Made by a program: the position numbers and the translations under genes. Under the pieces are notes generated by a model. That model was not told the origin of the DNA, did no database searches, and saw nothing but the letters and a program-made list of their open reading frames with translations. Of a DNA stretch of 64,000 nucleotides, positions 13,001-26,100 are shown in pieces. Source of the stretch: Lepidodermella squamata. Taxonomy: Eukaryota; Gastrotricha. Position 1 is the stretch's first letter. Each line of letters begins with the position of its first letter. The stretch is taken from assembly GCA_047495785.1 (NCBI GenBank), contig JBLDXI010000011.1, forward strand, positions 186,001 to 250,000. Reading direction: 5' to 3'.

Positions 13001-16000
13001 ATCCTTTGGTCATAAAATTTGGGCCCGAAAATACCCCCTAGCTCGAGGATCCTACTTCGCACAATTATGCGAAGAATTATCATGGCCCATCAGCCACAAG
13101 TGAAGGTGCCGCCATTCCGTCCTATTCTTAATTTTCATCTTTCCATCTTTCCATCTTTTAAATGAAAGCGATAATCGAACATTGAAAAGCTATTGTTTTT
13201 GGTATACATCAAGTCATTTGAACTTTTTCAAACAAAAACTCGGCAATCGTATGATAAATGATAAGAGGGCTGATAAGAGGGAAGACATGATCACGTACAC
13301 ATCTGGCTTGTCCCACAAAATTACGCATACAACGAAAATACATACACACACAGGCCGTTTTTTTTCATTTGCGGCTCTTTCCTCCGAGAGTAATAATTTG
13401 TAAGACCAAATCCGAAAAAAATCCGGAGAAATTAGGTTCTAGGTAAAATACCGATAATTACCGAGCCAGTTATCAGCCGGTCTCTCCCGGTAAATATGAC
13501 TTCTTTTCGGTGGAATCACTGACAAAGCGTGGGAAATGTCCCAGTCGGTTTGATAATAGAAAAAGGGTTACATTTCCATATAAAATGTTTTGCAAAATTC
13601 GGAAAACTGTTGCGCAACTTATGGGACATGCTACATAATTACGGGACTTTTACTATACGTCGAGTTCAACTTAAGAGCGCAAGCATCATCTCCCGTTTTG
13701 TCCTAACATAAGCCGCGAGTCCGTTAACAATTTATTTGTGGATGCAATACTACAAAATTTCGGTTGTAACGGACAATGGGATAGTTTGCTATGCTGCAAA
13801 CTTGGAAAGGCACATTTTCCTATCATTCCACACGTTAAATTTACCAAGATCCGAACCGTCTTGATCTTGGTTCTCAAAATCAATAATATGACTACAATTA
13901 TTGATTGCAGGGCCCTTGTTTTGATTATAAAAGAAGAACTGACCTGATAACCAATGCCGGGGGTGTTTGATACAGGAGTACTCGCAGATTCGTCCTTCAC
14001 CTCGTCGCAGTTGCTCGCCTCAGGGGTGGCAACCGCCATCGAAGCCGGTTGTTCAGTCTCCGAATCCTCCGGCTGCTGAAGCGGCTCAGCCTCTTCAACA
14101 GCGTCCTCAGCCGCAGCCTGTGGCGGCGATACGCCATACTTCTCCTCAGGCTCGTCCTGCGCATTGTGCTCGGACAGCGGCGATAGTTCCATGTCATCGG
14201 AAGACCCACCGCCATACGCATCCTGCTTCGCCACGCCGTTCTGCTTCGAATCCTGATCTTCGTCTTCCTCGACCTCCGAGTTGAGATGCGAGGCTGGCTG
14301 TTGCGACACGGGTGTGACCTGCTGCAGAGGGTCGCTGCTGGCGTGGATACTCCGCGTGCTGTGCAGCCACGCGACCAGCTGCGTGAACACGTGCCGCTTG
14401 TACGACGTCAGCTGCGACCACGACTTGTCGGCGCGTCGCAGGGCGCCGAACACGCCCCGCACCGGGCAGCCGATGCACTGCGCGAGGTCGTGCTATATAC
14501 ATCGAATCGCGATAAAAACTCAGAGTGAAACATCGAGTTGACATACCGCGTCCATGTTGAGCGCCCGCAACATGTGATTCACCTCATCGGCGATTGTTCG
14601 GGTGTCTAAAGGTGACTGAATGGAAAAGAAAATAAGAATGAAGCCAGGAATCGTTTGGTTGCTCAGAACCGAATTGTCCGAGGCTCACCTTGAAAAGCAA
14701 CAGATTAAATAATATGAGACGTTATGAGTGACTCGGTCTTTTCTCACGTCTCATATTGCCCAAAAACCTCTGATTATGGTTAAAATTCCCTTCAACTCAA
14801 GTAACTAAAAAGACTTTTAACCGAAATCGAACATTTCTAATGCATATAGATGTCTAATCTCATACTCTTTGCAGGGGGAGGGGGAAAGCTAGGTTTGTAG
14901 CCCCTTGTTAGGTTTGTTTGAAGGCTATCTGCTCGTGATTTCTGATTGCAATTCTTCTAATTAGAAGCTTTATTTTGTGAAAACTTAGCCTAAAACTTCG
15001 ATTCTAGTCCTTCGAGGTCCCATCGAAGGTAAAATTTCTCCTCTCAGCTCCCTTATAATAGAACTTAAAGAAAACCGATTGAAACAAACAGAAAAATCTC
15101 AAATCATATTTGTGTAGTAATTTATGAATATCTGACCTCTGCCTCATTACGAGATTTCGAAATCGAAGCGCGACGCGGCCGAGCGCTAAATTTCTTGACG
15201 TCACGACTTACATTATCGGAAATGCTCATATCAGCTGATGGAGACTGAAAAACGACCGCAAATTGAATTAACGCAAAATTCTGATTACTTAGCAGACTCA
15301 CATTTTGATTCTGATTCTGCTCCGCCATTGATCCGGCGCTGTTATTGTCACTGTCACTCGCCGTTGACGGGTCACCGCTCAACTCAGCCGAACCCTGCCC
15401 ATGCTGCCTGGCTTCCTCTTCAAAGGACTGATAGGACGGCGCGGCGATCTGACCAGGCATCGGCGGCATGTCCGATTGCGATGGGGGTGGTGGCGGAGGC
15501 GGTGGAGGAGGCGGCGGAGGTGGAGGAGGGGGAGGTGGTGGCGGAATCGGCGGCATTTGCAGAGCCTGCTGTGGGCGCCTCGGGTCCGTCGGTCGGTTCG
15601 GGCTGTTCGCCTGTTGCTTTGAGCGGGTCGCTGTCGCCGCGATGGCACTTGTCAACAGCGGCGGAGGGATCGGCGGCGGGGGAGGAGGTGGGACTGGCGC
15701 TGGACCCGGGGCAACACCATACCTGAAAAATGAAGGTGGAAAATTGTCCCTACATTTTCTTCAAATTAATCCTTGAAACCGGTCCCAAGGGCGTAAATTG
15801 AACAATCTAGACATTTGGTTTCTAATAGGCTTGAATTTTGTTCGTGGAAACCCCATTGTTTAAGAGAATGAATTGGATCTTACCTGTGTTGAACGGGGGG
15901 TCGCTGTTGGCGTTGTTGTTGCTGCCAGCGCTGCTCCTCGTGATAGCGCCAGGCGTTGTAGCCGGGAGGAGGCTGGTGAGGCGGCGGGGGCGGCGGGCCG

Positions 16001-16383
16001 TAGCCACCGCCGTAGCCGCTGTAGTAGCGAGGAGGCTCGCCCCAGTCGTTGCTGTAGCCGCGGACTGAGGGCGGCCCGGGGGGACCACCGTATCGCCGCT
16101 GTTTCGGGCCGGGTGGTCCTGGTTCGTCGGGCTAACGTGATAATCAAAAATAACTTTCATTAACAATTGGAACTTCCCGGTTTAAAGGTGTAACCCAAGG
16201 CGAAAAAAAGAGATTAGGTCTTGGAAAGTGACTTACTTGCTGCCAATGCTGAGGTTGAGGCGGCGTTTCGTCCCAGTTGGGGAAAGCCGGCGGCGCGTAG
16301 TTCGGCTCAACTTGGTACCGAGGAGCGCCGCGTTTCAAGCCCGCTGAGCCCTGTTGTTCGTGCTGCGAGCTTGGATCGCCCAT
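10017..16383 (-). CDS. CUT-like domain protein with long low-complexity regions, 947 aa
   Basis: Eight exons in consistent phase: 16383-16237, 16131-15884, 15722-15302, 15244-15212, 14615-14547, 14492-13944, 12675-12207, 10924-10017. The N-terminus (1-130) is rich in Pro, Gly, Tyr and Gln. A polyproline run at about 160-190 precedes an acidic Ser/Asn stretch. Residues 286-351 fit the CUT DNA-binding domain: LDTRTIADEV, then KSWSQLTSYKRHVFTQLVAWL. The usual LSQGxVS helix is replaced by CIGCPVRGVFGAL, so DNA contacts may differ. Downstream are acidic, Gln-rich and Ala-rich segments typical of transcription regulators. No homeodomain is visible, although CUT proteins normally carry one. A GTAAGT overlaps the last codons at 10020-10015, so a further 3' exon is possible. 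A nuclear transcription or chromatin role is inferred. Confidence 0.65.
11847..12062 (+). CDS. Small basic ORF inside an intron (hypothetical)
   Basis: A 71-codon plus-strand frame lies in the last intron of the CUT-like gene (10925-12206). The start context AAAGATGGC is favourable. The product is charged and helix-prone and ends in ARKRKKLVQ, like a nuclear localisation signal. There is no known domain and no paralogue in the window. It may be a chance ORF. Confidence 0.22.
   Translation: MATDENTELLSNFEAIELSNFERQFDNSKVVKRGARQLTTFERKRLSLKLKAFSQLNLETPSARKRKKLVQ
14709..14758. repeat. Short perfect-stem hairpin in an intron
   Basis: The sequence AATATGAGACGT is followed after about 20 bases by its reverse complement ACGTCTCATATT, in the intron between exons 4 and 5 of the CUT-like gene. 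It could form an RNA hairpin or be a transposon footprint. No function can be assigned. Confidence 0.35.
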
Positions 16384-18386
16384 CGATCGTCTCGATCAGA
16401 CGGACAATTTAAGCTTTGTTAAAATCTATTTCTTTGGAGCAAATTTCATAATTATCGTCAGCGTTGAGTCGCACGGCTTAATTAAGGCCAGAAATTAGCC
16501 GTAATAGGCAAAATGGCCAGCCGACATTCTTCTACTTCAAAACATACCTCTGTTTTGGCAACATTTCACAGCTGCGCGTTGCTCATCCAACAAAGGCTAT
16601 TCAACGCAAGACAATAGATGTGCGGAGACCTGAAGTCTATTACTGGCTCTCTCTCTCACTCGCTCGCTGTCTTTCACCCGGGGTCGCACAAATGGCACCA
16701 CGAGCGAGTGTCGAACGAAAACAATGGCTACGCTGGTACTTGAAAAGATATAAAAAATTAAAAGTTGAGATTGGATAAAACCACAATAACAGTCCAACGT
16801 AAATGATCCGACCTCCGAGTTTGCCAAAAATAGAATTTTCAAATTTAAATAACACAACAAATTTTGGCGCTGTGCCAATACTTATTTCACGAAAATTTGG
16901 CAAAAACGTCATAGAAAAGAGTCACTTCCTAACCAATTTCCAAAATACTTTCTCACAGAATTAAGACAAATCTCACCTACCTAACGAACGATTCTGTCGC
17001 CAGCATTTCTTTATCTGTCAAATTTCGAGTATGGAATGATCTCCCGAGCAAGGCAGCATCTAAATTTGAAAACGGCATGGGAAATAGTGAACATTGCAAA
17101 TTTCGCGAATTTTCTACAGGAACTCGGGGGACTAATTATTCAGGTCAAAATAAAAACCAAAAATGGAGCTAGCCGTCGGGAGTCGGGAATGAATTTGGGT
17201 GTGACTCCAATTCCCACCTACTCATTTGCATAATTTTACAAAAGCGTCATTTCAAACCTGGCCAATGAACTTTGTATCCAGAGCACAGAGGCTGCGTAAA
17301 ATCCGGACCGCTTTTGTGTGTATAGCAAATGGTTGAAAAAAATTGAACCCATGCAGTGTTGCACCAGTCGCGCTGCGTATTACAAATCTAGCTCTCACGC
17401 TTTTATTTCATACGCAAAAACTTTTTCATCAAACGCCGGCCGTCGTGGTGGTGGCGGTTGATGAGAAAAAAACGTGGAACTAATTTAGGGGGCCGCGGGC
17501 AACGTTAAAGGTATCGGTACGCCGCGTTACGCTACCACATTAAGATAATGCGCTTTAAATTGCTTTTCTCTCTCGTTCGTGTGCGCAATCTTTTGGCTGT
17601 GTGGCCGGTGTCTACGGCCGGCGAAGCGTTGTCAACGCGGTCCTGAGCGCACCGAGAGCATACTACGCTCGACGGCAATTGTTTTCGTGGCTAAATTTTT
17701 TTTGCTATTACGACACGTCACGTATTGCCTGGAAAGCGGTACCGTATCAACGCGAAATACGCTCCAAGCCATCGGATATTTTTCGTAAGACTTTTGGCGA
17801 ACTAAGATTGCTATACGAATCCTAAAACCTGAATTAGCTCTAGTTCCAAGGGTGGGATAGTTTGAAAATGTTGAAATTTTACCTGGATTTCCTAATACGA
17901 TTGGTTGCCAATTTTTCGGTTGAGGATTGCACTGGCTAGGTCAAAGTCCAAAGCTGAGTTGTTATTGTTATTGTTGTGAGGAGAGAAAAAAATCTCGATT
18001 TTTTTTAAATTTTCACGTGTAGTCGGCAATGACAATTAAGAACGACAGAAGAATGATGATGAAGTTGTTTTCGCCATCGCTGCTACGACTCGTATTGTAA
18101 TGCATGGCTCGCCCGGCGCGTGGTGGTTGTTAGATGGCAGGTGAACACACACGCATACACACATTGTGGTGAGGCGATGATCGTGGTGACGTGGCGCAAA
18201 CACCTCTCGGCTGGGAGATTGACAAGGCAGGGCGGCGACGGGTGTTGAAAAACAACCGCCCAGCCGCAGTGAGAGGTAAAAATTCTGCCTCACGCTGCGC
18301 CTGGACGGGTTTCTGAAAAAATACAAACAATCACATGCGACATGATGATGTAAGAAAAAGGAAAATACATCCCTAGCGGTCAATAA
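16384..18386. other. Upstream region of the CUT-like gene, no gene supported
   Basis: About 2 kb between the CUT-like start codon (16383) and a weak plus-strand ORF at 18387. It probably contains the promoter of the CUT-like gene. Open frames here lack domains; the longest, minus 18395-18036, is Cys/His/Ser-biased and overlaps a CACACA-type repeat at about 18147-18163. I see no clear RNA gene. Confidence 0.4.
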
Positions 18387-19035
18387 ATGAGCCATGGGGT
18401 GGAATTCTCCTTGTTAATTTGTTGCTTATACATTTATCCAAACGGAGCCATACCAAAATTTAATGAGGCTAAATTTGAAGTTGGGAAAAATGACACTCTT
18501 TCGCAAGTTTTGGGAGACATTTCAGGCAGTCCTGCGATCTCGCGAGATGAAGCGCTATACTTGATGTTATTTGCAGCGAAACAGGAATGGATTGGATGCG
18601 GGAAGGCGGCCGATTTTGTCTTTCAGAACGTAAGCTTAGTACAATTTCATAGGTTCAACAATTTAAATCTCTGAAAGAAATTCATCGACTAATGGCGAGT
18701 TATTGTAGTCTGAGAAACAACGCACGGGGTTTAAACATAGAAATAGAATAGGCGGCTGAATTTTTCATTAGAATTTTGAATATGCTCTGATAATTTTCAC
18801 AAAGATACGGCTGAATTTGTTTTTCATATTATAGCTCACCTCTTCCTTGAAACGTAAACGAATCGTCTCTCTATACGTAATTGTTGACCATACATTATGC
18901 GTTTTGCTTTCCAGAAAATTATAGGCAGATCTTCTAAGGAATACATTTCAACGAAGAAACCTATGCCTATGTGCCGAAGGTAGGTTCACGTTCACGGTAT
19001 GTTTTTTTCAACTGTGCATCATCGCTACCAGATGA
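18387..19035 (+). CDS. Possible small protein, hypothetical
   Basis: An ATG at 18387 opens 81 codons to a donor at 18630 (CAGAAC|GTAAGC). A possible second exon is 18915-18979 (after TTTCCAG, before GTAGGT), then a short terminal exon with a stop after the CTACCAG acceptor near 19031. The N-terminus has a hydrophobic stretch (FSLLICCLYIY) that could be a signal peptide. The rest is mixed, with no recognised domain. Exon phases agree but there is no paralogue to test the model. Confidence 0.28.
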
Positions 19036-19182
19036 ACGCTTAGCTACAACATAATGAAAAAATACGCGTTCTCAGTAGTCACCGTGAAAACATGTATTAT
19101 AACCCGACCTAATGTGAGATGGAAAATTATCTCGCGAAAAAAAGTGAGCTTGAAGAAACCCTGGTACATGGAATAAACTCAT

Positions 19183-19398
19183 TCAAAAATACGCTTGTTT
19201 TTTGAAAAATGAGCTTTTTAAATATTTTTCTATGATCACGTCTTTTGATTGAATAACAAGAGATGTATTGCTTACACCAAAATAAATGCGCTTCCCGTTG
19301 GCCTTTTGAACTTGTGCTTTGTCATGCAGCTTTTTATGACCAGCATTAGTCATCAGAAAACGGTAAGTTAGCAAGCCTTTCACTGGCTCTGAACTCAT
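19183..19398 (-). CDS. Hypothetical 71-aa ORF
   Basis: A minus-strand frame starts with ATG at 19398 (MSSEPVKGLL) and ends at 19183. The protein is basic with no signal peptide or domain. It might be an exon of a larger leftward gene together with the open frame at about 20020-19801. I cannot recognise it. Confidence 0.2.
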   Translation of the reverse strand: MSSEPVKGLLTYRFLMTNAGHKKLHDKAQVQKANGKRIYFGVSNTSLVIQSKDVIIEKYLKSSFFKKQAYF

Positions 19399-19800
19399 CA
19401 AAATTACCCGCCCACTGTAGCAATATTTCTTCTGTCATTTTTCACATGTCATGTGGCGAAAAAAAACTTCGCTCAAATTATGTGGCCATAAGCCAAAGAC
19501 CTGTATATTTATGTTACCCACGTGCGTAGTGGTCTTAAGGAACCCCTGGCGTTTAATTGCTTTTGAAGACCTGTCGTGGCATTACTACGTTTGAATTCGT
19601 CGCCATGTTTTTTTTCACAAACACATATTGTCCAAATATCGTAGGAGGTAGCTGCTGCCACCTCAGACGAAACTGCTTTCGTCTATGTTGAGAAGACACT
19701 TGCACGTGTGCAAGTTTCTGTTCTTACAAAGGTATTCCTGCCCCGATGTTTTTGTCAATTTGATGGTGAGTGAATTTTAATGTTTAAAAGCTTATTTGAA

Positions 19801-20055
19801 TCAAAAATACTTATGTCGCATAAAATCTGACGTGAAAAAGCTTTGAATTGAGCAATCTTCCCGGGAATTTTCTCCAGCATATAGCTTATTTGTAAATTCG
19901 TGGATGACGCGGCTCGTAACATTCAAGTTACCCATCGTAAGTTCGGCCACATCACACGTGTGGAAAAAAAACAAAATTGCTAATGACCACGTCGAAGAAG
20001 CGGCCACGTTGCCGTAAGTGATATTCTGGCAAATTAAACACTTTCCACCGGTCAC
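19801..20055 (-). CDS. Hypothetical exon downstream of the ankyrin gene
   Basis: An open minus-strand frame about 130 bases beyond the ankyrin stop codon. It has no ATG near its beginning. A TTTGCCAG acceptor near 20026 could start an exon reading NITYGNVAASS, followed by a hydrophobic segment (SLAILFFFHT). A weak donor (CATAA|GTATTT) lies near 19811. Family unknown. Confidence 0.2.
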   Translation of the reverse strand: MTGGKCLICQNITYGNVAASSTWSLAILFFFHTCDVAELTMGNLNVTSRVIHEFTNKLYAGENSREDCSIQSFFTSDFMRHKYF

Positions 20056-20187
20056 AGGGCAACTAAAGATGAATGACGACTAAGATTCGACTAAGCATCC
20101 CCAGAGGCTCAACATGTCAAGCACATACACTTGATTGAAATTCCATTTTCATTCCATTATCTCAACAGATATCACTAAAATAGCTGG

Positions 20188-23100
20188 TTATTGTTCAACC
20201 GGATTATCGATAGCTTCCTCTGTAACTTCGTCGTCTCGACTAGCAATTTGCTGCTTCAAGTATCTGATGACTTTGTTCAGCTTTTTCCGTCTCAATCGCC
20301 ACTCAGCTATTTGCGACTCAGCTCTCGTCGCCAGCGAGTCGCCCTTTGAGTCTAAGAGTTCAACCTGCTCGACTTGCTCGTTGAAAGTCACCCGCCGACT
20401 GCCACCGCCATCTTCCAACTCGTCCTCATCCTCGTTTTCTACCCTCGCCAAACTCACCTGCCGCCTCTCGCCGAATGAAGTCGACGCAACTTCCAATTGC
20501 TCAGCTATTGCGTCGTGGCGTTTCTCAGCCATCGTAAGAGGGGTCTCGAAATTGCCATCCGTCAGTTCGGCTAGTAGCAGAGCAGCGGGTGTGACATTCG
20601 CAGATTCTGGATCAATCATATTTCGGGTTCGTTGCAACACCGGGACATGCGCCTCGAGCAAGGCCTCAACTGAATGCAGATTCGCGTTCACCGAGGCGTG
20701 ATGTAGGGGCACTCGACCGTAGGCATTTCGGCAACTAAGAAGCCGTAGAATCGCTTCCTCGCGTTTCACATGGCCTGTAAAATTAACGATAAATTTGTCA
20801 ACCATTAACATTTGAGAGGTCAGGTTTCGCGAATTTCATGAACTCGTGAGATTATGGCAAGGTAATAGATGTCAAGCTGAGAATTATTGCTGAATGCTGA
20901 ATAGCTAGCAGTGATCTTACTGCAGGGAGTATGGAGGTGATAGGTACCCCCTAACCCTAGGGGTTCGGGAATTGGGAAATTTGTTGAAAAAAACAAAATT
21001 TGTTCCCCTTATGTTTTCAAAATGAAAGTTGGATGTTGCTGTCTGCCATCCCTTTGCAACTGGGAACTAGGCTTCCCCTTCCAGGAGTTCTTCCGGATGG
21101 CCCACTACGGATTGTTTATAACCCCCCCCCCCCCCCCCGACTCAACCCTGGTCTCGAATCACTTGCGCAATTCTCACTTGTTAACGGTCTCTGTTACCTA
21201 GGATATGACGAATCAGACGATGATTGCCGCGGGTTGCAGCAACGTGAAGTGGCGTATCGCCCTTTTCGCCGTATTCACAATCACTAGGAAGTCGTGAATG
21301 TTGTAGCCAAGCAGTAAATCCACCCATACCTTCTCTCGCCGTGTAAAACGAAGCTAAAACGTCGTAGAATTTGATCGACTCGCGACCACCGGGGATCCCA
21401 GCTACCATATGCATAGGACAGCCATTGGTTTTACCCGCGACATTGATGCAGCAGTTTTTATCGATGTTGGGGCCATGCTTACTGAGCAGAAGTCGAACGG
21501 CGCCCAGATTCCGGCCTCGAATTGCGAGGTGAAGCGGCCGGTCGTTGCTGCGATCGGCTGTTTCGAAATTAGCCCCGCTGTTGAGCAGAAATCGAACAAC
21601 TGCTAAGCGCCTTTCATCGGCTGCTTCATCTGCAATGGTATAGGTATATAGTTTGAGGACAACAAAAATAGCAGAAAGGCAATCATCACCACGCCAAATT
21701 CATTCTCAATCGAAACGTAAATTGAATGTTCATTCTCACGTCAAATTGCTTTACCTATGCTTCGAGTTGTTGCTGTAGCTAATTGAGCATTATTATATAA
21801 TTTGTGGTGTAGGTGTTATTCGTTTTATGACTGCGTGTGTTTACTAGTAATGAGCATGCGCGTCAATGTGTTGATGATACGAGCCCATCTCAGGCTAGGC
21901 CGTGTGTGTTGAAGCAACCAGTACGCGTAATGATTATTCGCCACGTTTTGAAGCTTTCCACATCAAAACTACCCAAGCCAAGTCATACGTGGCATAATAA
22001 CAACTTGGGGATAGGTATAGAATCATTCATTTCTGTAAGTATTTCACGTGGAGAGAATGAAGTTATACTACAGCCTACAGCTTTAACGAAATGGCAATGA
22101 TGAATTAAAATGATGATGATGATGAATTAAAAAGAGATTCGAATGTTGGCACAGCCGGCAAATTCAGATCGCTATGCTGATTTTTTTCAGGTTTTGGTAG
22201 CAGCAAAGTTTCAAAATGGCTTGATGTTGAGACAAAAATCTTTTAGTTGGTAAACTCGACGCATGAGCAAGTTGCAAAGCTAAGCTTAAATCTTAGTTTC
22301 CAGTAATGAAAAACGATCCTGAATATTGCCAATTTCCGGCTCGGCACGTAATTTTCAAAGGTTCCTTTCCTCCCTTGTTCGAAGTTCGAAGTCAGATCGA
22401 ACCCAACCGAAGTGTTAAGAACATCGTTAAACATTTTCTTACAGATAGAGCTAACAAAAATGGAAGGGGTTAATTAAAGACTCTTGCTCTGAAGCAAAAC
22501 TGGATCGGTAGAAACTAAAAACAAAAATGTGAGCGATATATCTGATCTGACAGTCGTCAAGTTTTCAAGAGCTATGACAAGCTAGCAACTAAGATTCCGG
22601 GTTTTCTTACTAACCTCCAAATGCTGTACCGCTGGCATATGCTGACGCTACAAGTTCCAACTCTTCTTCAACATCGCCTCGAGCCATCTGAACCAGAACT
22701 AGATGCAAAGCCGTTTGCTGACCAGGTTCAGTCCGAGTATCAACATTCGCACCAGCATCAAGCAACAGCTGCATCGCATCGTATTGATTAGCCAAAGCAG
22801 CTGATTGGAATGGCGTACAGCCATTACGGCCTCGAGCTTCACGCATCTTACCAGAACTTTCAAGCAAAAGGCCTAGAACACCTAGGTGTCCAGTTGCTGC
22901 TGCGGTATGAACAGGCAAATTTCCATTCGCATCGCTTGTTTTCACTAAATTTGGATCTCGATCAATGAGAAGACGAGCGATCGCGACCTTATCAGCGTAG
23001 GCTGATGAGTTGACGGGCCGGGCTACGGGCACAAAACGGCACTCGGCCAACTCGCGAGATGTCGCAGCTTCGACTACTCGGGTTTCAGATTCGAGCAACT

Positions 23101-26100
23101 CGACAAAGGCCGATTTGTTGCAATCGCCATCCAGCCATGTCGCTGCGTTGTGCAGGGCTGTTTTGCCATTGAACCCCCTAGCTGTTACATCGACCTTAAA
23201 GTCAATCAGCAATTTTGCATGACGAGCATGACCGGCGAGGCAAGCGGCGTGGAGACTTGTATTGCCATGCGAGTCTCGGCTGTTGACCTTAGCCCCGGCT
23301 GATAACAGAGCCTCTAAGACTTCGATAGCTCCGTTTGGAACAACGCAAGCTAGATGAAGTGGGGTTCTAGCGACGTCTTCAGGGCCACTCCTAGCCTCCA
23401 GGGCTGCTTGGCATGCAATGAGCAGAGCCGCGACCTCGAGTTGAGCGAACACTGCGGCCCAGTGCAAAGGTGTGCGGCCATACGAGTCGCGAGATTCGAG
23501 GTAGGAAGCGAGTCGACCAATCGATTTCGCATCTTCGAGCAGAAATCTCGCAATTTCGGCTTGGCCACCCCGAGTTGCGGCATGCAGCAACGTATAGGGA
23601 TTATTAATATTCGCCTATGGAATTAAATATACCTTTTTCAAGAATTCAGGTCCAGCTGTCTTACCAAGCTAAGTCTCTTCCCGCGAGCATGTTGTACAAA
23701 AAGTTGAAAGACCCGAGTTGAGCCTAGCTGAGCTGCGAGAAGAAACGGTGTCACGCCAGCTTCCTCTTCAATCGCGTCAAGGGGTGGCCGACTCGGAGCA
23801 TGTGGATCAGCCCCGTGATCTAACAGGACCCTAGCCGCCTCGAGATGATCACCCATGGCAGCTTTGTGCAGCGAAGTGTGGCCTCGACGTAGGCAGACAC
23901 TTTCGACAGTGAACAGGTCTTTTGTCCTCTCATCACCGCTGAGCAAGAAAGCGGTGGATAATCGACCGGTTCTGGCACAGAACTGAAGGGCGTTCTCGCC
24001 AAGGCCATTTCTCACAATGTCATCCAGATTCATCTTTTGCTTTTCTGCAACTTCGATCATTTTGTCGAGTACATATCTGAGAAAGGTTTGAATTTGAAAA
24101 CTCATTTTTGTCTAAGGTATGCATGTCAGTTTTTTCGAAGTTGAACAGTAAACGTGTCAATAAGGTATGTATTCACGCGACTAGTTCTGTGTCTAAGGTA
24201 TGTACTGACTTACTTTGCGAATTCGAAGTTTTTGTAATAGCACGCCAAATGCAACGCAGGGGCTTCATCATGGTCTTTCGGCCCAGATTTCGCCGTCACC
24301 CTAGCGTTGAATTGTTCGACTAGTAGTCGAGCTATGGTGACATCGCCATGCTCACTAGCGATCAGTAGTAAAGACGTCCTTCCCAGCGAGTTTCTCGCCT
24401 CTAAATTTACATTGCCCTTTTCTAGCAACAATCGAATCATCGACTCGTCCTTTTTTCGAACAGCAAGATGAAGGGCAGTATTTCCTTCAGGCACATCTTT
24501 GATATTCGGACGAACATTAAACTCGGTAAGCAGAGCCTCAGCCATGACAATATCACTTCGTTGTACAGCTTGATGTATTACTGTTGCCTGCCCGCCATCG
24601 TTCATGGGCATAGTTCTAACATCGACTCTAGCTTTGAACGTTTTAACCAGGATCTTCGCAATCTCGACATAGCCGTGATGAACAGCTTCATGTAGCCCAT
24701 TGCGGCCAGTTGTCAGCCGGTTGAAAGTTTCATCGATAAGTGGCGCATTGCCAGAGCGTGAACACAGCAAGCGAACTGACTCGATGTCATTCGTTGATAT
24801 CGCGTAGTGAAGGGGCAGGTCACCCTTAGCATCAGCTTCGCCTAATAAAAAGCCACGCCGCCATGCTGAAAGCAATTTGGTAGCACCTCTTTTCTTGTAG
24901 TGAACCGCTATGTGTAAAGATGTGACACCATCCAAGCCTAAAATAAAATTTTAAATGTTCATATCCGCGAATTTTTCGAGCTCTACCTAAAGAAGGGAGA
25001 GAGCACCGAACGTTTATCTCAGTGTTGAATTCTAGCAGAGCCATTTGAATGAAATCGCATGAATCCCAGCGAGCTGCGACGTGTAGTGGGGTCATTTTCG
25101 CCTTGTCTCTCGTCACCTGTTCCAGGGGGCGAAATTTCTCAAGTCCATGTGCGATGATGAGCCGCCTAGCGAACGCGCATGAGTTGTATCGGGCGGCTGT
25201 GTGAATCACAGCCTCGCCTTGGCTCGTTCGCTGCTCGTCGAGGTAACGGCGGGGGTCGGCGCTGATTTCTAGCAAAAAACCGAGGACGGACGGCTGGTTG
25301 TAGCGAGCAGCGACGTGGTACAAGCCCTGCTCATCGCCGTTTTCATCCGAGTATTCTTCGTGTGGCGAGAGGTAGTCCTCCTTATAGCTTTTTTGAGATA
25401 CGAAAAACTTGCGTAATTTCTCGACATCGCCTGACTTGACCATTTCAACCAACTGACTTCTCTGAAAACAGCAATAATTGAATAAAATCCGGCTTTTTAA
25501 GGTTGAATTCGCGGCTTTTTAATGCCGTGGGAAAAATATTGGCAATTTATGTTGCACATTTCCCCATCCGCCGGTGTTTCCTCCGCGCGCGCGCTCATAT
25601 TGGCTGGGCCTTGTTGCCCAACAACTAAGATAATTACAGCCTTCAGGCGCGCGCGCACGGACGAGAACAAAGACGACTGCGCCCTGCGCTGAGTCTGCAA
25701 AATGCTTTCAAGAAAATAAATAAGCTTAAATTAAGGCAGATTTTGTTGTCGAAAAACTTGACAACATTTGGATTAGCATGTACTTAGTTCTTATTTACCC
25801 ATCGATTGAATAGAAAATAGAAAATAGTGCGCGCGCAAAATTCAAATCTACCTAACAAATTGCGAAAGCGCGCACGAGCTATTTTCGGTGAATTTGGGGT
25901 AATTTCATCAAGATATAGCTGAACACTCTAACCATTTGATTATTTTCGCGCTACATCGAATTGATTGAAAAATGTTCTTGCCCTTGAAAGTTTGTGCGTT
26001 TGAAAAGTTACCGCTCATTACTAGAGCCGCTTATGTAGAAGCGGATGTAGAAATTCCTTAGAATGATCAAAGCTCAAGCGCTTCTTAAAATGTAGAAAAA

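Noticed and set aside
18036-18395. 119-codon minus ORF
   Set aside because: Composition follows a CA repeat and no domain or paralogue is seen.
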